DNA of 64,000 nt from assembly GCF_036378875.1 (NCBI RefSeq), contig NZ_DASUVO010000093.1, forward strand, positions 1 to 64,000. Reading direction: 5' to 3'. The DNA comes from Actinophytocola sp036378875 (GTDB taxonomy: Bacteria; Actinomycetota; Actinomycetes; Mycobacteriales; Pseudonocardiaceae). Under the pieces are notes generated by a model. The model saw nothing but the letters and a program-made list of their open reading frames with translations, had not been told where the DNA came from and searched no databases. This document shows positions 24,663 through 33,164 of the stretch, in pieces (positions within the stretch are counted from its first letter, which is position 1; each line of letters begins with the position of its first letter). The position numbers were made by a program, and so were the translations under genes.

Positions 24663-27169
24663 ATCGCCGCCGCCACCTGGGCGAACAGGCCCTTCGGGTG
24701 GGCACGGAACATCGGCTCGGTGCCGAACATCAGCACCCTGGCGCCCTTCGCCGACGTGCCGGACACCACGGCTGCCTGGCCCGCGGCCGAGGTCGGCCCA
24801 CCCGAGCCGTCACCGACCGGCAGCCAGTGCCCGGCGACCAGCGGATTCCCGCCGCTGAACCGCTGCTCGACCCGTACTCCCGCGCCGAGGTTCACGAACC
24901 ACTGCGGCGAGAACACGAACGAGGTCGGGGTCGACCCGGCCAGCACGTCGGCGCCCGCGTTGTCGACCGTGACGACCCCGTTGGCGTCGCCCCGCCCGGG
25001 CACCGCGGTCGCCGGCAGCAAGCCGGCGTCGGCGTTGAACCGGGACCCGGTCGCTCCGCGAGTCACCACCCCGCCCCGCGCGAACAACGCGTCGACCTGG
25101 GCCTTCGCGGCCGGCCGCAGCTGGTCGTACCGCAGCCCGGACGACACCACGAGCACGTCGACGCCTGACAGGTCGTAGCCGGCGTTGAGCGTCGCGGTCG
25201 ACACCGGGCGGACGTCGAAGCCCATGCTCCGCAAGGAGAACAGCTCGTCGGCGGCCACCGCGGCCGCCACCGTGACCCGGTCGAGCGGACTTCCCGACGG
25301 ACCCGCCGACGCCTGGGTGAACCGAACGCCGTACCGGTTCGCGACCTCCCTCGCGGCCTGTCGAGCGGCTGCCGGCACGACGATCGTGCCGTCCGCCCGC
25401 CGCCGCAGCTCGAGGCCACGGCCGAGCAGATCGTTGACCGCGCTCGCGTCCTTGCCGTCGATCACCCGGATGGCCAGGTCACGGCCGGGTGCGGCGTCCA
25501 CCCCACCGGTCGGCGCCGCGGCGACCACGTCCATGCTCGGCACCCGCAGCTGACCGCGCTGCACGATGTCGACCGAGGCGCCCCACAGCAGACGGTGGCT
25601 CCAGCCCGCGATGTCGTACATCTGCGGCGCGTCGGCGGACAGGTCCTTGCCGGCCTCCAGCATGGCGTTGGCGAGCCCACGCTTCGGCTGGTGCATGTCC
25701 ACCACGTACGACCCCGCCGGGTAGGACTTGCCGCCCAGGGTGAAGGGCCGTGTGGCCTGCCGAACCCGCACGTCGTGGGTCACGAGCTGGTCCACCAGCC
25801 GCGCCGCGGCGGTCGCGGAGCGTTGCGCCGACCCGGCCGGGATGACGTACGCGCGCGGGAAGTTCGTGGTGAACCGGTCCTCCGGCCCGAAGCCGGGCAC
25901 GAAGCCGTCCGGAATGAACCGCTGAGCCTCGCCCGCCGCACCCCGCCGGAAGATCTCGATCTGGTTGTCGACCAGCTCGACCCGGTGTGTGTCCACGTAG
26001 GACAACGTGGTCCTCATGGTGGCCTCGGACACGGCCGTGTTGATGGCCGACCGGCGCCGCAGCTCCTCGACCGGCAGCGCGTCGTATGCGCTGTTGTTGA
26101 CCGCCAAGGGAATCTCGATGGTGTAGGACACGGCGCCGTGGTACATGGCGTACTGCGCGGTGAAGATCGGCGGCCAGCCGTCCCACTCGCCCGGCGGCAG
26201 GTCGCGGAACGGCACGATGACGTCCTGCGCCTCCGGGTAGCCAAGGGCCTTGACCGCCTGCTCCATCTCCAGGCCGTTGGCGTAGCCGTGCTTGATGTAC
26301 AGGTCGAAGTCGTAGTTCTGGCCGTGCGGTGGCCCGGTCGGCTCGATCAGCGTGCCGTCGACGTAGCCGTGCTCGTCGAGCGACAGCACCGGCTGGGTGT
26401 CGATGATCATGTCGCGCATCGCCAGGTCCTCCGGCTGGGAGTTGGTGACGAAGTCGCGGTTGAGGTCGAAACCGTTGGCGTTCACCCGGGTGCCGGCGAC
26501 GCGACCGTCCGGGTTCGCGGTGACGTTGAAGTACACGCGGCTGTGCCGGAGCAGCTTCTTCGCGGCCGGGTCGGACGTGGTGGCGAGGTATTCGATATGG
26601 CGGAGCGCCGCGTCGGTGCCCTCCCACTCGTTGCCGTGGATGTTGTTGTTGATCCAGACCGGTGCCTTGTAGTCACGCTCGAGCCGCCGGTCGCGAGCGG
26701 CCCTGGCCGGGTCGTTCTCGATCAGCTCGCGCCAGGCGTCCTGCTGGCGGGTCTCCCACGGCCTCTCCGGCGCGGTGAGCGTGACCAGGTACAGGTCGCG
26801 GCCGAGCCCGGACTCGCCGACGACCTCGACGGAGATCCGGTCGCTGCGCGACTGCAGGTCGTTGAGCTTCGGCGCGATCGCGTGGTAGGGCGTCAGGCCC
26901 AGCTTGATGGACTTGTCCGTCGGGTCCTCGGGGTACACCCGCAGATCGGTCTGGCGCGGGTAGCCCTGCCGGTCGCCGATCTTGTTCTCACCGACCGGCC
27001 CGGCGCGGCGGGCGGACAGGACGTCGGTGGCGGCGACCTCGTTGCGGTCCGGACCGTTGCCGAAGTCGCGCGAGCTGTCCGGCGCCGCGACGGCCGGCGT
27101 CGAGGTGATCGACGTCACGGCCAGCCCGGCGGCCGCGAGCGCGACCAGAATTCTTCGCTTGACGTGCAC
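24641..27169 (-). CDS. Secreted M14 zinc carboxypeptidase
   Basis: 842 residues from GTG 27169, which has GGGAGGA six bases upstream. Residues 1-29 are a Sec signal peptide (KRRILVALAAAGLAVTS, cleavage near AVAA). The M14 domain has zinc ligands H178 and E181 in NNNIHGNEWEG and H267 in LSLDEHGYV, with a likely catalytic Glu in SYTIEIPLAV. The C-terminal half (about 480-842) resembles a glutamine-amidotransferase-like/Rossmann region with VLVVSSGLRYDQL and a terminal beta segment. The role is extracellular peptide or cell-wall peptide trimming. It is divergent from lipA. Confidence 0.85.
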   Translation of the reverse strand: MHVKRRILVALAAAGLAVTSITSTPAVAAPDSSRDFGNGPDRNEVAATDVLSARRAGPVGENKIGDRQGYPRQTDLRVYPEDPTDKSIKLGLTPYHAIAPKLNDLQSRSDRISVEVVGESGLGRDLYLVTLTAPERPWETRQQDAWRELIENDPARAARDRRLERDYKAPVWINNNIHGNEWEGTDAALRHIEYLATTSDPAAKKLLRHSRVYFNVTANPDGRVAGTRVNANGFDLNRDFVTNSQPEDLAMRDMIIDTQPVLSLDEHGYVDGTLIEPTGPPHGQNYDFDLYIKHGYANGLEMEQAVKALGYPEAQDVIVPFRDLPPGEWDGWPPIFTAQYAMYHGAVSYTIEIPLAVNNSAYDALPVEELRRRSAINTAVSEATMRTTLSYVDTHRVELVDNQIEIFRRGAAGEAQRFIPDGFVPGFGPEDRFTTNFPRAYVIPAGSAQRSATAAARLVDQLVTHDVRVRQATRPFTLGGKSYPAGSYVVDMHQPKRGLANAMLEAGKDLSADAPQMYDIAGWSHRLLWGASVDIVQRGQLRVPSMDVVAAAPTGGVDAAPGRDLAIRVIDGKDASAVNDLLGRGLELRRRADGTIVVPAAARQAAREVANRYGVRFTQASAGPSGSPLDRVTVAAAVAADELFSLRSMGFDVRPVSTATLNAGYDLSGVDVLVVSSGLRYDQLRPAAKAQVDALFARGGVVTRGATGSRFNADAGLLPATAVPGRGDANGVVTVDNAGADVLAGSTPTSFVFSPQWFVNLGAGVRVEQRFSGGNPLVAGHWLPVGDGSGGPTSAAGQAAVVSGTSAKGARVLMFGTEPMFRAHPKGLFAQVAAAIYWGATR

Positions 27170-27250
27170 GAACTTCCTCCCAGTGTGTGCAGGGTCGGCC
27201 GTGTCTAACGGGCGGGATTCGGCCCGGTCAAGGGGCGTAACCTGAATGGC

Positions 27251-28258
27251 GTGACGATCGCTCCGGAGGGGCGAAAGCTGCTGCGTCTCGAGGTACGCAA
27301 CAGCCAGACGCCGATCGAGAAGAAACCGTCGTGGATCAAGACCCGCGCGAAGATGGGACCCGAGTACACCGAGCTCAAGGGCCTGGTGCGACGCGAGGGC
27401 CTGCACACCGTGTGCGAGGAGGCCGGCTGTCCCAACATCTACGAGTGCTGGGAGGACCGCGAGGCCACGTTCCTGATCGGCGGCGAGCAGTGCACCCGAC
27501 GGTGTGACTTCTGCCAGATCGACACGGGTCGTCCGGCCGAGCTGGACCGGTCGGAGCCGCGCAAGGTCGCCGAGTCGGTCCAGGCCATGGGCCTGCGCTA
27601 CGCCACGGTCACCGGCGTGGCCCGCGACGACCTGCCGGACGGCGGTGCATGGCTGTACGCGGAGACCGTGCGGCAGATCCACGACATGAACCCCGGCACG
27701 GGTGTCGAGCTGCTGATCCCGGACTTCAACGCCGATCCCGACCAGCTGGCCGAGGTCTTCGGCGCCCGCCCCGAGGTGCTGGCGCACAACCTGGAGACCG
27801 TGCCGCGGATCTTCAAACGCATCCGCCCCGCCTTCCGGTACGAACGCTCGCTGGCGGTGATCACCCGCGCACGCGAGTTCGGCCTGGTCACGAAGTCGAA
27901 CCTGATCCTGGGCATGGGCGAGACGCCGGAGGAGGTCACCGCCGCGCTGCGGGACCTGCACGAGGCGGGCTGCGACATCATCACGATCACCCAGTACCTG
28001 CGCCCGTCGCTGCGCCACCACCCGGTGGACCGGTGGGTGAAGCCGGAGGAGTTCCTGGCGCACAAGGAGACCGCGGAGCAGCTCGGTTTCGCCGGCGTCA
28101 TGGCGGGCCCACTGGTCCGATCGTCCTACCGGGCCGGTCGCCTGTACGCGCAGGCCATGACCCATCGCGGCGAGGAACTACCAGCGGCGATGGCTCATCT
28201 GGCCACGGAAGGCCCGGCACACCAGGAGATCACCTCCGTCCTCAGTCGCACCCCCTGA
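27251..28258 (+). CDS. lipA: Lipoyl synthase
   Basis: Radical-SAM enzyme that inserts two sulfurs into protein-bound octanoyl to make lipoyl. 335 residues from GTG 27251. Both 4Fe-4S sites are visible: the auxiliary cluster cysteines in CEEAGCPNIYEC and the radical-SAM CTRRCDFC. The GMGETPEEV and SSYRAG blocks are also typical. It completes the lipoate group with lipB, although separated from it by the tetR and peptidase genes. Confidence 0.95.
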   Translation: MTIAPEGRKLLRLEVRNSQTPIEKKPSWIKTRAKMGPEYTELKGLVRREGLHTVCEEAGCPNIYECWEDREATFLIGGEQCTRRCDFCQIDTGRPAELDRSEPRKVAESVQAMGLRYATVTGVARDDLPDGGAWLYAETVRQIHDMNPGTGVELLIPDFNADPDQLAEVFGARPEVLAHNLETVPRIFKRIRPAFRYERSLAVITRAREFGLVTKSNLILGMGETPEEVTAALRDLHEAGCDIITITQYLRPSLRHHPVDRWVKPEEFLAHKETAEQLGFAGVMAGPLVRSSYRAGRLYAQAMTHRGEELPAAMAHLATEGPAHQEITSVLSRTP

Positions 28259-28353
28259 TTCAGACCTGAGTTTGACGCCAGGGGGAACCCCGATGTGTTT
28301 TCCTCGGTCGTAATGCCAAACTTGCCGCGGATTTCATCTGAGGGGAGCAGATC

Positions 28354-29061
28354 GTGGCGATCTTGACTGATGTGTTGGAGTGGTTGCAGGCCCTGCCGCA
28401 GCCTGCGCTGGTGGGGGCCACGGGGGCGCTGGTCTTCGCGGAGTGCACGATCGGCCTCGGCTTCATCGCGCCGGGCGAAGGCGGCCTGCTGATCGCCGCG
28501 ACCACGGTCGACTCGGTCTCGCGCTTCCTGATCCTGTGGGCGGTGGTCACGGTGTGCGCCGGCCTTGGTGACTCCATCGGGTACGCGATAGGCCGCCGCT
28601 TCGGCCCGTCGCTACGCGAGACGAAGCTGATCCAGAAGTACGGCACGGAAGGCTGGGACAAGGCGACGGGCATCCTGCGCAAACGCGGGGCCTGGGCGGT
28701 GTTCTTCGCCAGGTTCCTGCCGGTGGTCCGCACCCTGACCCCGGCGGCGGCGGGCACGTCTGGCCTGCCGTACCGCAAGTTCCTGCCGGCGGTCGTCGCC
28801 GGCGCGGCCTGCTGGTCAGCCATGCACATCGCCATCGGCGCCGCACTTGGCGAGGCCGCGAAGCGCATCGAAGGCATGATCACCACTGGCGGCGGCATCC
28901 TGGTGGGCGTCCTGATTCTGGGTCTGGTCGTGACCGTCCTCGTGCGCAAGCGCCGCAAGAAGGCCAAGGCAAGGGCAGCCGCACACGTGGTCCCGGTGGA
29001 AAACATCCCCTCCGTGGTCAACCGCGACGACCCGGACGCGGAGCTGGAGCCGGCCAACTAA
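28354..29061 (+). CDS. DedA-family membrane protein
   Basis: 235 residues from GTG 28354, with GGGGAG upstream. Family features: ECTIGLGFIAPGEGGLLIA in an early re-entrant/helical segment, GDSIGYAIGRRFG, and the arginine motif FFARFLPVVRTLTPAAAG. DedA/SNARE-associated proteins act in lipid flipping across the membrane. The C-terminal tail is strongly basic (RKRRKKAKARAAA) and then acidic. It ends 4 bp into the convergent lipoprotein gene. Confidence 0.88.
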   Translation: MAILTDVLEWLQALPQPALVGATGALVFAECTIGLGFIAPGEGGLLIAATTVDSVSRFLILWAVVTVCAGLGDSIGYAIGRRFGPSLRETKLIQKYGTEGWDKATGILRKRGAWAVFFARFLPVVRTLTPAAAGTSGLPYRKFLPAVVAGAACWSAMHIAIGAALGEAAKRIEGMITTGGGILVGVLILGLVVTVLVRKRRKKAKARAAAHVVPVENIPSVVNRDDPDAELEPAN

Positions 29062-29618
29062 CGGGATTGTGCTGCCAGGTGCTCGACCATCGCCTCGGCG
29101 GTGCGTTCGGCAACCGGGCACGGATCGATGTCGAGGAACGTGGTGTCGACGCTGACCGCCAGCTCGTCGGTCAGCCCGACCGTCAGCAGGCAGCCACCGG
29201 AGTCCCGCTCGTCCAGCGCACTCGCGAACACCGCCGGGTAACCGCCAATCGTGGTCTCCTCGAAGTAATCGTGCTGGACGGTGACCGTGCTCAGAATGGT
29301 GCCCTTGACCGTCCAGTCACATCCGTCGTCGGCGCCAAAGTTGTTTGTCTCACCCGGTCCCATGAGGCCGAGCTCGCTCAGCTGATCCGTCGCTAGCGCG
29401 TCGGACGGGTCGTCGAGAATCCCTTCCACGTCCAGGGGTTCCGCCACCCTCGGTGCGGCGTTCTGATGCTCGGTCGATGACGTCGTCGACGTGGTGACTC
29501 CTCCCAACCTGACGCCGGCACCACCGTCATTCCCGGAACAGCCCGCCAGCAGCATCATCGCCACCACGCCCAGCCAGATCACCGCGTTCCCCTTTCGTAG
29601 TCGACGCGCGGTAGTCAA
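29058..29618 (-). CDS. DUF3558-family lipoprotein
   Basis: 186 residues if started at TTG 29618. The N-terminal RRLRKGN plus hydrophobic run and lipobox LAGC (Cys at about 27) mark a lipoprotein. The mature part has a Ser/Thr linker and a DUF3558-like domain with paired cysteines (DDGCDWTV, GGCLLTVG, DPCPVAE). GTG 29582 has a better ribosome-binding site (AAGGGG) but would remove the basic n-region, so I prefer the longer form. Function unknown; extracytoplasmic. Confidence 0.75.
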   Translation of the reverse strand: MTTARRLRKGNAVIWLGVVAMMLLAGCSGNDGGAGVRLGGVTTSTTSSTEHQNAAPRVAEPLDVEGILDDPSDALATDQLSELGLMGPGETNNFGADDGCDWTVKGTILSTVTVQHDYFEETTIGGYPAVFASALDERDSGGCLLTVGLTDELAVSVDTTFLDIDPCPVAERTAEAMVEHLAAQSR

Positions 29619-29668
29619 TCAGACACTATGCGTGCACGCCCGCTGTTCGCTCCAGCATCACCCGCTCG

Positions 29669-29703
29669 ATATGTAGCTGTGCTATATGTAGAGAGTCTAC
29701 TTA
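29669..29703. promoter_or_regulatory. PadR-type operator before the SnoaL-like gene
   Basis: The palindrome TATGTAGA-N3-TCTACTTA occupies 29685-29703, and a second overlapping dyad (TAGC-TGT-GCTA core) lies at about 29673-29685. The same pattern, with one changed base in the core, recurs at the padR start codon (31152-31170). The sites end just before the ribosome-binding site at 29704, so repressor binding would block transcription of the cassette. Confidence 0.65.
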
Positions 29704-29717
29704 TAGGAGGATTCTCG

Positions 29718-30215
29718 ATGGGGACACGACAGGGAGTTCGACGCGCCCTCGCCGGCGTGCTCGTGGCCATGGCCGGGCTGATCACGTCCACGGCGGCTGT
29801 CGCCGCGACACCGGAGCCGGCGAGCGATCAAGCAGCCTTCGACCGGTTACGCGGCCAGCAGGAGGACGCGTGGCAACGCGGCGACGCAGCAGCGTGGGCC
29901 GCGACGTTCACGCGCGACGGGGACATGGTCACGTTCAACGGCGACCACCTGAGCGGCCGCCAGCACATCACCACGCGCATGCAGCACTACTTCGACACCT
30001 ACCTGAGCGGCACCCGGCTGCTCATGCTGACCGAGCAGGTCCGGTACACCGAACCGGACACCGCCATCATCGTGCGCACCGGTTGCGTGCTGTGGAACCA
30101 GGAGACCACCTGCACCGACGAGGCGTTGTCGGTGAACACGAACGTGCTGATCAAACGGCACGGCCAGTGGGCGCAGACATCGTTCCAGAACACCAGGATC
30201 CGGCCGATCCCCTAA
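29718..30215 (+). CDS. Secreted SnoaL/DUF4440-like protein
   Basis: 165 residues, ATG 29718 preceded by a strong TAGGAGG. A signal peptide covers about residues 1-29 (VRRALAGVLVAMAGLITST). The mature chain is a nuclear-transport-factor-2-like fold of the SgcJ/DUF4440 type: DRLRGQQEDAWQRGDAAAW, TFTRDGDMVTFNGDHL, then alternating strands ending QWAQTSFQNTR. Such domains bind small ligands or act as isomerases; no specific role is readable. It is the first gene of the PadR-controlled cassette. Confidence 0.75.
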   Translation: MGTRQGVRRALAGVLVAMAGLITSTAAVAATPEPASDQAAFDRLRGQQEDAWQRGDAAAWAATFTRDGDMVTFNGDHLSGRQHITTRMQHYFDTYLSGTRLLMLTEQVRYTEPDTAIIVRTGCVLWNQETTCTDEALSVNTNVLIKRHGQWAQTSFQNTRIRPIP

Positions 30216-30225
30216 CCTGGGAGCC

Positions 30226-30837
30226 GTGATCGAGGCGTACCTTGCCGAACTGGACGCCGCTCTGCGCGGGCCTCGGCGAGCCAAGACCGACCTGCTCGCC
30301 GAGGCCCGCGACCACCTAGTGGAGGCCACCGAGTCCTACGAGCACAGCGGCTTTTCCCGCCAGGAAGCCGAAACCGCCGCGACGAGGGATTTCGGCGCAC
30401 TGGAAGACATCGTGCCCGGCTACCAGGCAGAGCTGGGCTGGACGCAGGGCCGCCGCACCGCGCTGATGGTCCTGTTCGTGTTCGCCGTGCAGCCGTTCAT
30501 CTGGGGCATCGCCTACCCGCGGGTCGCCGTCACAACGATCGATTCCCCCGCCGACGAAGTGGTGGAGAACCTGGGCGGTCTCACGATTCTGCTCGCACTG
30601 CTCATGGTGCTCGCCTACCGGATCGGCATGCGACACCCGGCTGTGCGGCAACGGATCACCCGCATCACAGGCCTGGCCACGATCGTCGTATGCGTCCTGT
30701 TCATCGCATTCGGCGCGCTGTTGACGGCCCTGTCACCCGATGGCCTGGTTCTACTGTGGATGATCACGTTCATCCTGGCGCCGATGAGCTGGACCGCGCT
30801 GTCCGCCTGGCGCTGCCTCGCCACCGCCGTCAGGTAG
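30226..30837 (+). CDS. HAAS-domain membrane protein (PadR partner)
   Basis: 203 residues from GTG 30226, 10 bp after the previous gene. The N-terminal domain (VIEAYLAELDAALRGPRRAK, then EARDHLVEATES and SRQEAETAATRDFG) is the helical HAAS/permease-prefix signalling domain. About four membrane helices follow. Genes of this type are commonly adjacent to PadR regulators and are thought to relay membrane state to them. It overlaps the convergent padR by 8 bp. Confidence 0.8.
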   Translation: MIEAYLAELDAALRGPRRAKTDLLAEARDHLVEATESYEHSGFSRQEAETAATRDFGALEDIVPGYQAELGWTQGRRTALMVLFVFAVQPFIWGIAYPRVAVTTIDSPADEVVENLGGLTILLALLMVLAYRIGMRHPAVRQRITRITGLATIVVCVLFIAFGALLTALSPDGLVLLWMITFILAPMSWTALSAWRCLATAVR

Positions 30838-31153
30838 CGGGCCCCAGCACCCCGTCGACAAGCGCGGCGAACGCGCGCCATTCGGTCCGCTCGTCGGCCA
30901 ACATGCGTTTACCGGCAGCGGTGAGCTCGTAGGTACGCCGCTTCCGACCGCCGACCGTGCTCCAGTCACTGTGCAGATAACCAGCGCGCTCCAGACGGCG
31001 AAGCGCGGGGTAGAGCGTCCCGGTAGGCAGATCCAACGCACCACCGCTGCGCTGCTGCAGGGCCTCCATAACCGCATACCCGTGCAACGGCTCACCCTCA
31101 AGGACAGACAAGATCATCCCGTCAAGATGCCCACGCAACACGTCCGACTTCAC
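30830..31153 (-). CDS. PadR-family transcriptional regulator
   Basis: 107 residues from GTG 31153. Winged-helix PadR pattern: LDGMILSVLEGEPLHGYAVM, LPTGTLYPALRRLERAGYL, then GGRKRRTYELTAAGKRML. It is a short single-domain (class 2-like) PadR. An operator-like palindrome lies directly upstream of the start codon, leaving no room for a ribosome-binding site, so the gene is probably leaderless and autorepressed. The same palindrome precedes the SnoaL-like gene. Confidence 0.88.
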   Translation of the reverse strand: MKSDVLRGHLDGMILSVLEGEPLHGYAVMEALQQRSGGALDLPTGTLYPALRRLERAGYLHSDWSTVGGRKRRTYELTAAGKRMLADERTEWRAFAALVDGVLGPAT

Positions 31154-31170
31154 GTAGCGAGTCTACATAT
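31152..31170. promoter_or_regulatory. PadR operator at the padR start
   Basis: On the minus strand it reads TATGTAGA-N3-GCTACGT, matching the site at 29685-29703 with one changed core base. It abuts the padR GTG. Confidence 0.6.
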
Positions 31171-31272
31171 GCAAGGTCAGCGCCGTGACAATTGACGACG
31201 CTCTCCGACCAGGGCATTGGGACCAACTGACCGGCGCAACCCTCGCCGTTCGAAGCCCTTCCACAGGTGTTC

Positions 31273-31296
31273 GCCGGGGCGAGAACCCCGGCTTTT
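31273..31296 (+). terminator. Rho-independent terminator without an obvious gene
   Basis: GCCGGGG (31273-31279) and CCCCGGC (31286-31292) form a 7-bp stem with a 6-base loop, followed by TTTT at 31293-31296. This is the clearest plus-strand U-tract terminator I found in the window, yet the last plus-strand gene ends at 30837. It may end a small RNA starting near 31160-31200 or attenuate the downstream gene at 31466. Confidence 0.6.
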
Positions 31297-31344
31297 AGGG
31301 AAATTCCCGAATAGCGGCGGTCCCAAATGCCTCGTCGCGACCGA

Positions 31345-31368
31345 ATTCGAGACAGAATACACTCGAAT
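31345..31368. promoter_or_regulatory. Inverted repeat upstream of the 2-TM gene
   Basis: ATTCGAG (31345-31351) and CTCGAAT (31362-31368) are perfect 7-bp arms, 10 bases apart, in AT-richer sequence about 100 bp upstream of the gene at 31466. It could be an operator; the binding protein is unknown. Confidence 0.4.
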
Positions 31369-31465
31369 GTCCTATAGCTGTCGTCCTCACGCGACCTATC
31401 CTGAAGCTAGCTGCCCAGGTGAGCCGCTCCACCTCGTATTGGCAGCGCAGGGGGAGGCGAGACAG

Positions 31466-32332
31466 ATGCTCGACAGCTTCATCGCCTGGCTTGACTCCTA
31501 CATCGCCCGCGAGCAACCGTCAGCCATTGTGCGGGCAACGATCGGCCTGATGACATTTGCCGGCTTGCTGGGGACAATATCGGGAGACCAAGCAATTCGC
31601 GTGGGGGCATTTGTCGTTGGCATCCTCTGCGCGGTGTCAACGATGTTGATCCTGCTCGCGGACCGGCGACGCCTGTCCCGCGAGAACGACTCGAACCGAG
31701 TCCTACTCTCCCGCTACTGCGACACGATCGCCGCCAACAGCGCCGAGCCGCTCGTCCGGGTCGAGAACTGGCGGCAGCGGGTGGATGTGGCGCTGAACGG
31801 CGACGTCACGGAGACGTTGACTCTCAGAGCGGTCGCACTCAGAGAGCAGGTGCCCTTTATCCGGCTGACGGCCGGGTGCAGATGGGACCAGCCAGACAGG
31901 TTTCGGAGGCGTGTCAAGGTCATCGCGAGAAGCGTGACGATCAACGGAGTGCCAGGCACGAGATGGCACGTCACGAGTTCGTGGAAGACCATTCAGAAGC
32001 TGACGTCCGTCCTGCACCTGCACGTGCCCATCAAGCGAGGCGAGGTGATCACGTTCGAGGTGACCAGAACGTGGCCGGCGAAATGTCGCCCTTTGATGCG
32101 CAACGATCAGGCGGAGGACTTCACCCTCCAAACCACTTCACTGCTCGAGATTCAGCACGTCGAGTACACCATTGTGCTACCGCTTGGCTGCGATGCCGTG
32201 TATGAGGAAATCGGTACCGAGGAGCCGGATGTTCAACTGACCACCGATACCGAAAGTGGCAGAATATTTACCTGGCGAGCAGACAAAATGCCCATTTTGA
32301 CCGAGATCGGAATCAGGCTAGAGCTGAAGTAG
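31466..32332 (+). CDS. Two-TM membrane protein, unknown, atypical composition
   Basis: 288 residues from ATG 31466 (GGGGGAGGCGAG upstream). An N-terminal amphipathic segment (MLDSFIAWLDSYIAREQPS) is followed by two hydrophobic helices (about 26-42 and 48-66), a basic turn (DRRRLSRE), then a soluble domain of about 210 residues rich in beta-strand patterns (TLTLRAVALREQVPFIRL, ITFEVTRTWPAK). No family is recognised. GC content and codon use are visibly lower than in neighbours, and it sits next to a tRNA gene, which suggests acquisition by transfer. A 2-TM plus soluble-domain layout is also seen in some defence effectors, but there is no partner gene. Confidence 0.6.
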   Translation: MLDSFIAWLDSYIAREQPSAIVRATIGLMTFAGLLGTISGDQAIRVGAFVVGILCAVSTMLILLADRRRLSRENDSNRVLLSRYCDTIAANSAEPLVRVENWRQRVDVALNGDVTETLTLRAVALREQVPFIRLTAGCRWDQPDRFRRRVKVIARSVTINGVPGTRWHVTSSWKTIQKLTSVLHLHVPIKRGEVITFEVTRTWPAKCRPLMRNDQAEDFTLQTTSLLEIQHVEYTIVLPLGCDAVYEEIGTEEPDVQLTTDTESGRIFTWRADKMPILTEIGIRLELK

Positions 32333-32551
32333 CCGGCTCCCCCGCAACATACGGCTACGTGTCGCCGTCTTCTCCGCCACCGATCATGAGAACGCTCCTA
32401 AAATCATGCAACTGGATGGTGGCGCGCCACTACGCATTGCCGGATCACGTCAATGACAAACGCCAGAGCGACGGTAGCTGCTCCGGCCGATGTGGACGGT
32501 ATCACGCGGAGCCTCACCCTTTGCAGGTGGTTCTGGCCTGCGCAGAAATTC

Positions 32552-32626
32552 TGGTGGGCGCGACAGGATTCGAACCTGCGACCGCTCGGGTGTAAGCCGA
32601 GTGCTCTTCCGCTGAGCTACACGCCC
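32552..32626 (-). tRNA. tRNA-Val (anticodon TAC)
   Basis: On the minus strand: acceptor GGGCGTG pairs with CGCGCCC, D-arm region AGCTCAGC, anticodon stem CTCGG/CCGAG with loop CTTACAC (anticodon TAC, valine), T-loop TTCGAAT, discriminator A and encoded CCA at 32554-32552. The cloverleaf is complete. The 32333-32551 stretch beside it holds no recognisable gene. Confidence 0.95.
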
Positions 32627-32657
32627 TTGGGCCGGCGCCGAGGCGCCGGACGAAAAC

Positions 32658-33107
32658 TCACAGGCTGGAGATCGCCTTCTTCCATGCCTCCTGGTCGCGC
32701 GCCTCGCCGGGTTGGTTGACCTCGGCGAAGCGCACCACACCGTCCTTGTCGATGAGGAAGGTGCCCCGGTTCGCCATGCCGGCCTTCTCGTTGAAGACAC
32801 CGTAGGCCTTGGCGACCTCACCATGCGGCCAGAAGTCGGACAGCAGCGGGAACTGGTATCCCTCCTGCTCTGCCCAGACCTTAAGGCTGAACGGGGTGTC
32901 CACGGACACGCCCAGGACCTGCACGCCCTCGAACGACGAGAGGTCGTCGCGGAGTTGGCACAGTTCGCCCGTGCATATCCCGCTGAACGCGAACGGGTAG
33001 AACACGAGCAGCACCGGTTTCGTGCCCAAAAGGGACGAAAGCGACACCTTCTCCTTGTTGTAGTCCTTGAGCGTGAACTCCGGCGCCTTCGACCCGACGT
33101 CGACCAC
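32658..33107 (-). CDS. ahpE: One-Cys-type peroxiredoxin AhpE
   Basis: 149 residues from GTG 33107 with AGGAGG upstream. It reduces peroxides using a thiol. The peroxidatic cysteine is C45 in FAFSGICTGEL, with a second cysteine at C50. The conserved blocks LSDFWPHGEVAKAYGVFNEK and NRGTFLIDKDGVVRFAE closely match mycobacterial AhpE (Rv2238c). It is followed by DUF3052 upstream on the same strand, as in mycobacteria. Confidence 0.92.
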   Translation of the reverse strand: MVDVGSKAPEFTLKDYNKEKVSLSSLLGTKPVLLVFYPFAFSGICTGELCQLRDDLSSFEGVQVLGVSVDTPFSLKVWAEQEGYQFPLLSDFWPHGEVAKAYGVFNEKAGMANRGTFLIDKDGVVRFAEVNQPGEARDQEAWKKAISSL

Positions 33108-33164
33108 CGAGCAGCCTCCTCCGACGGCAGACAACCACCCTGTCGGGTGACAGCCTAACGAAGG

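Noticed and set aside
27170..28165. N-terminal extension of the M14 peptidase frame across lipA
   Set aside because: The GTG at 27169 has a strong ribosome-binding site and signal peptide; the extension only opposes lipA.
31160..32626. Integrated element using tRNA-Val
   Set aside because: No integrase, no repeated tRNA 3' end and no second att-like sequence were found, so only a weak island suggestion is kept.
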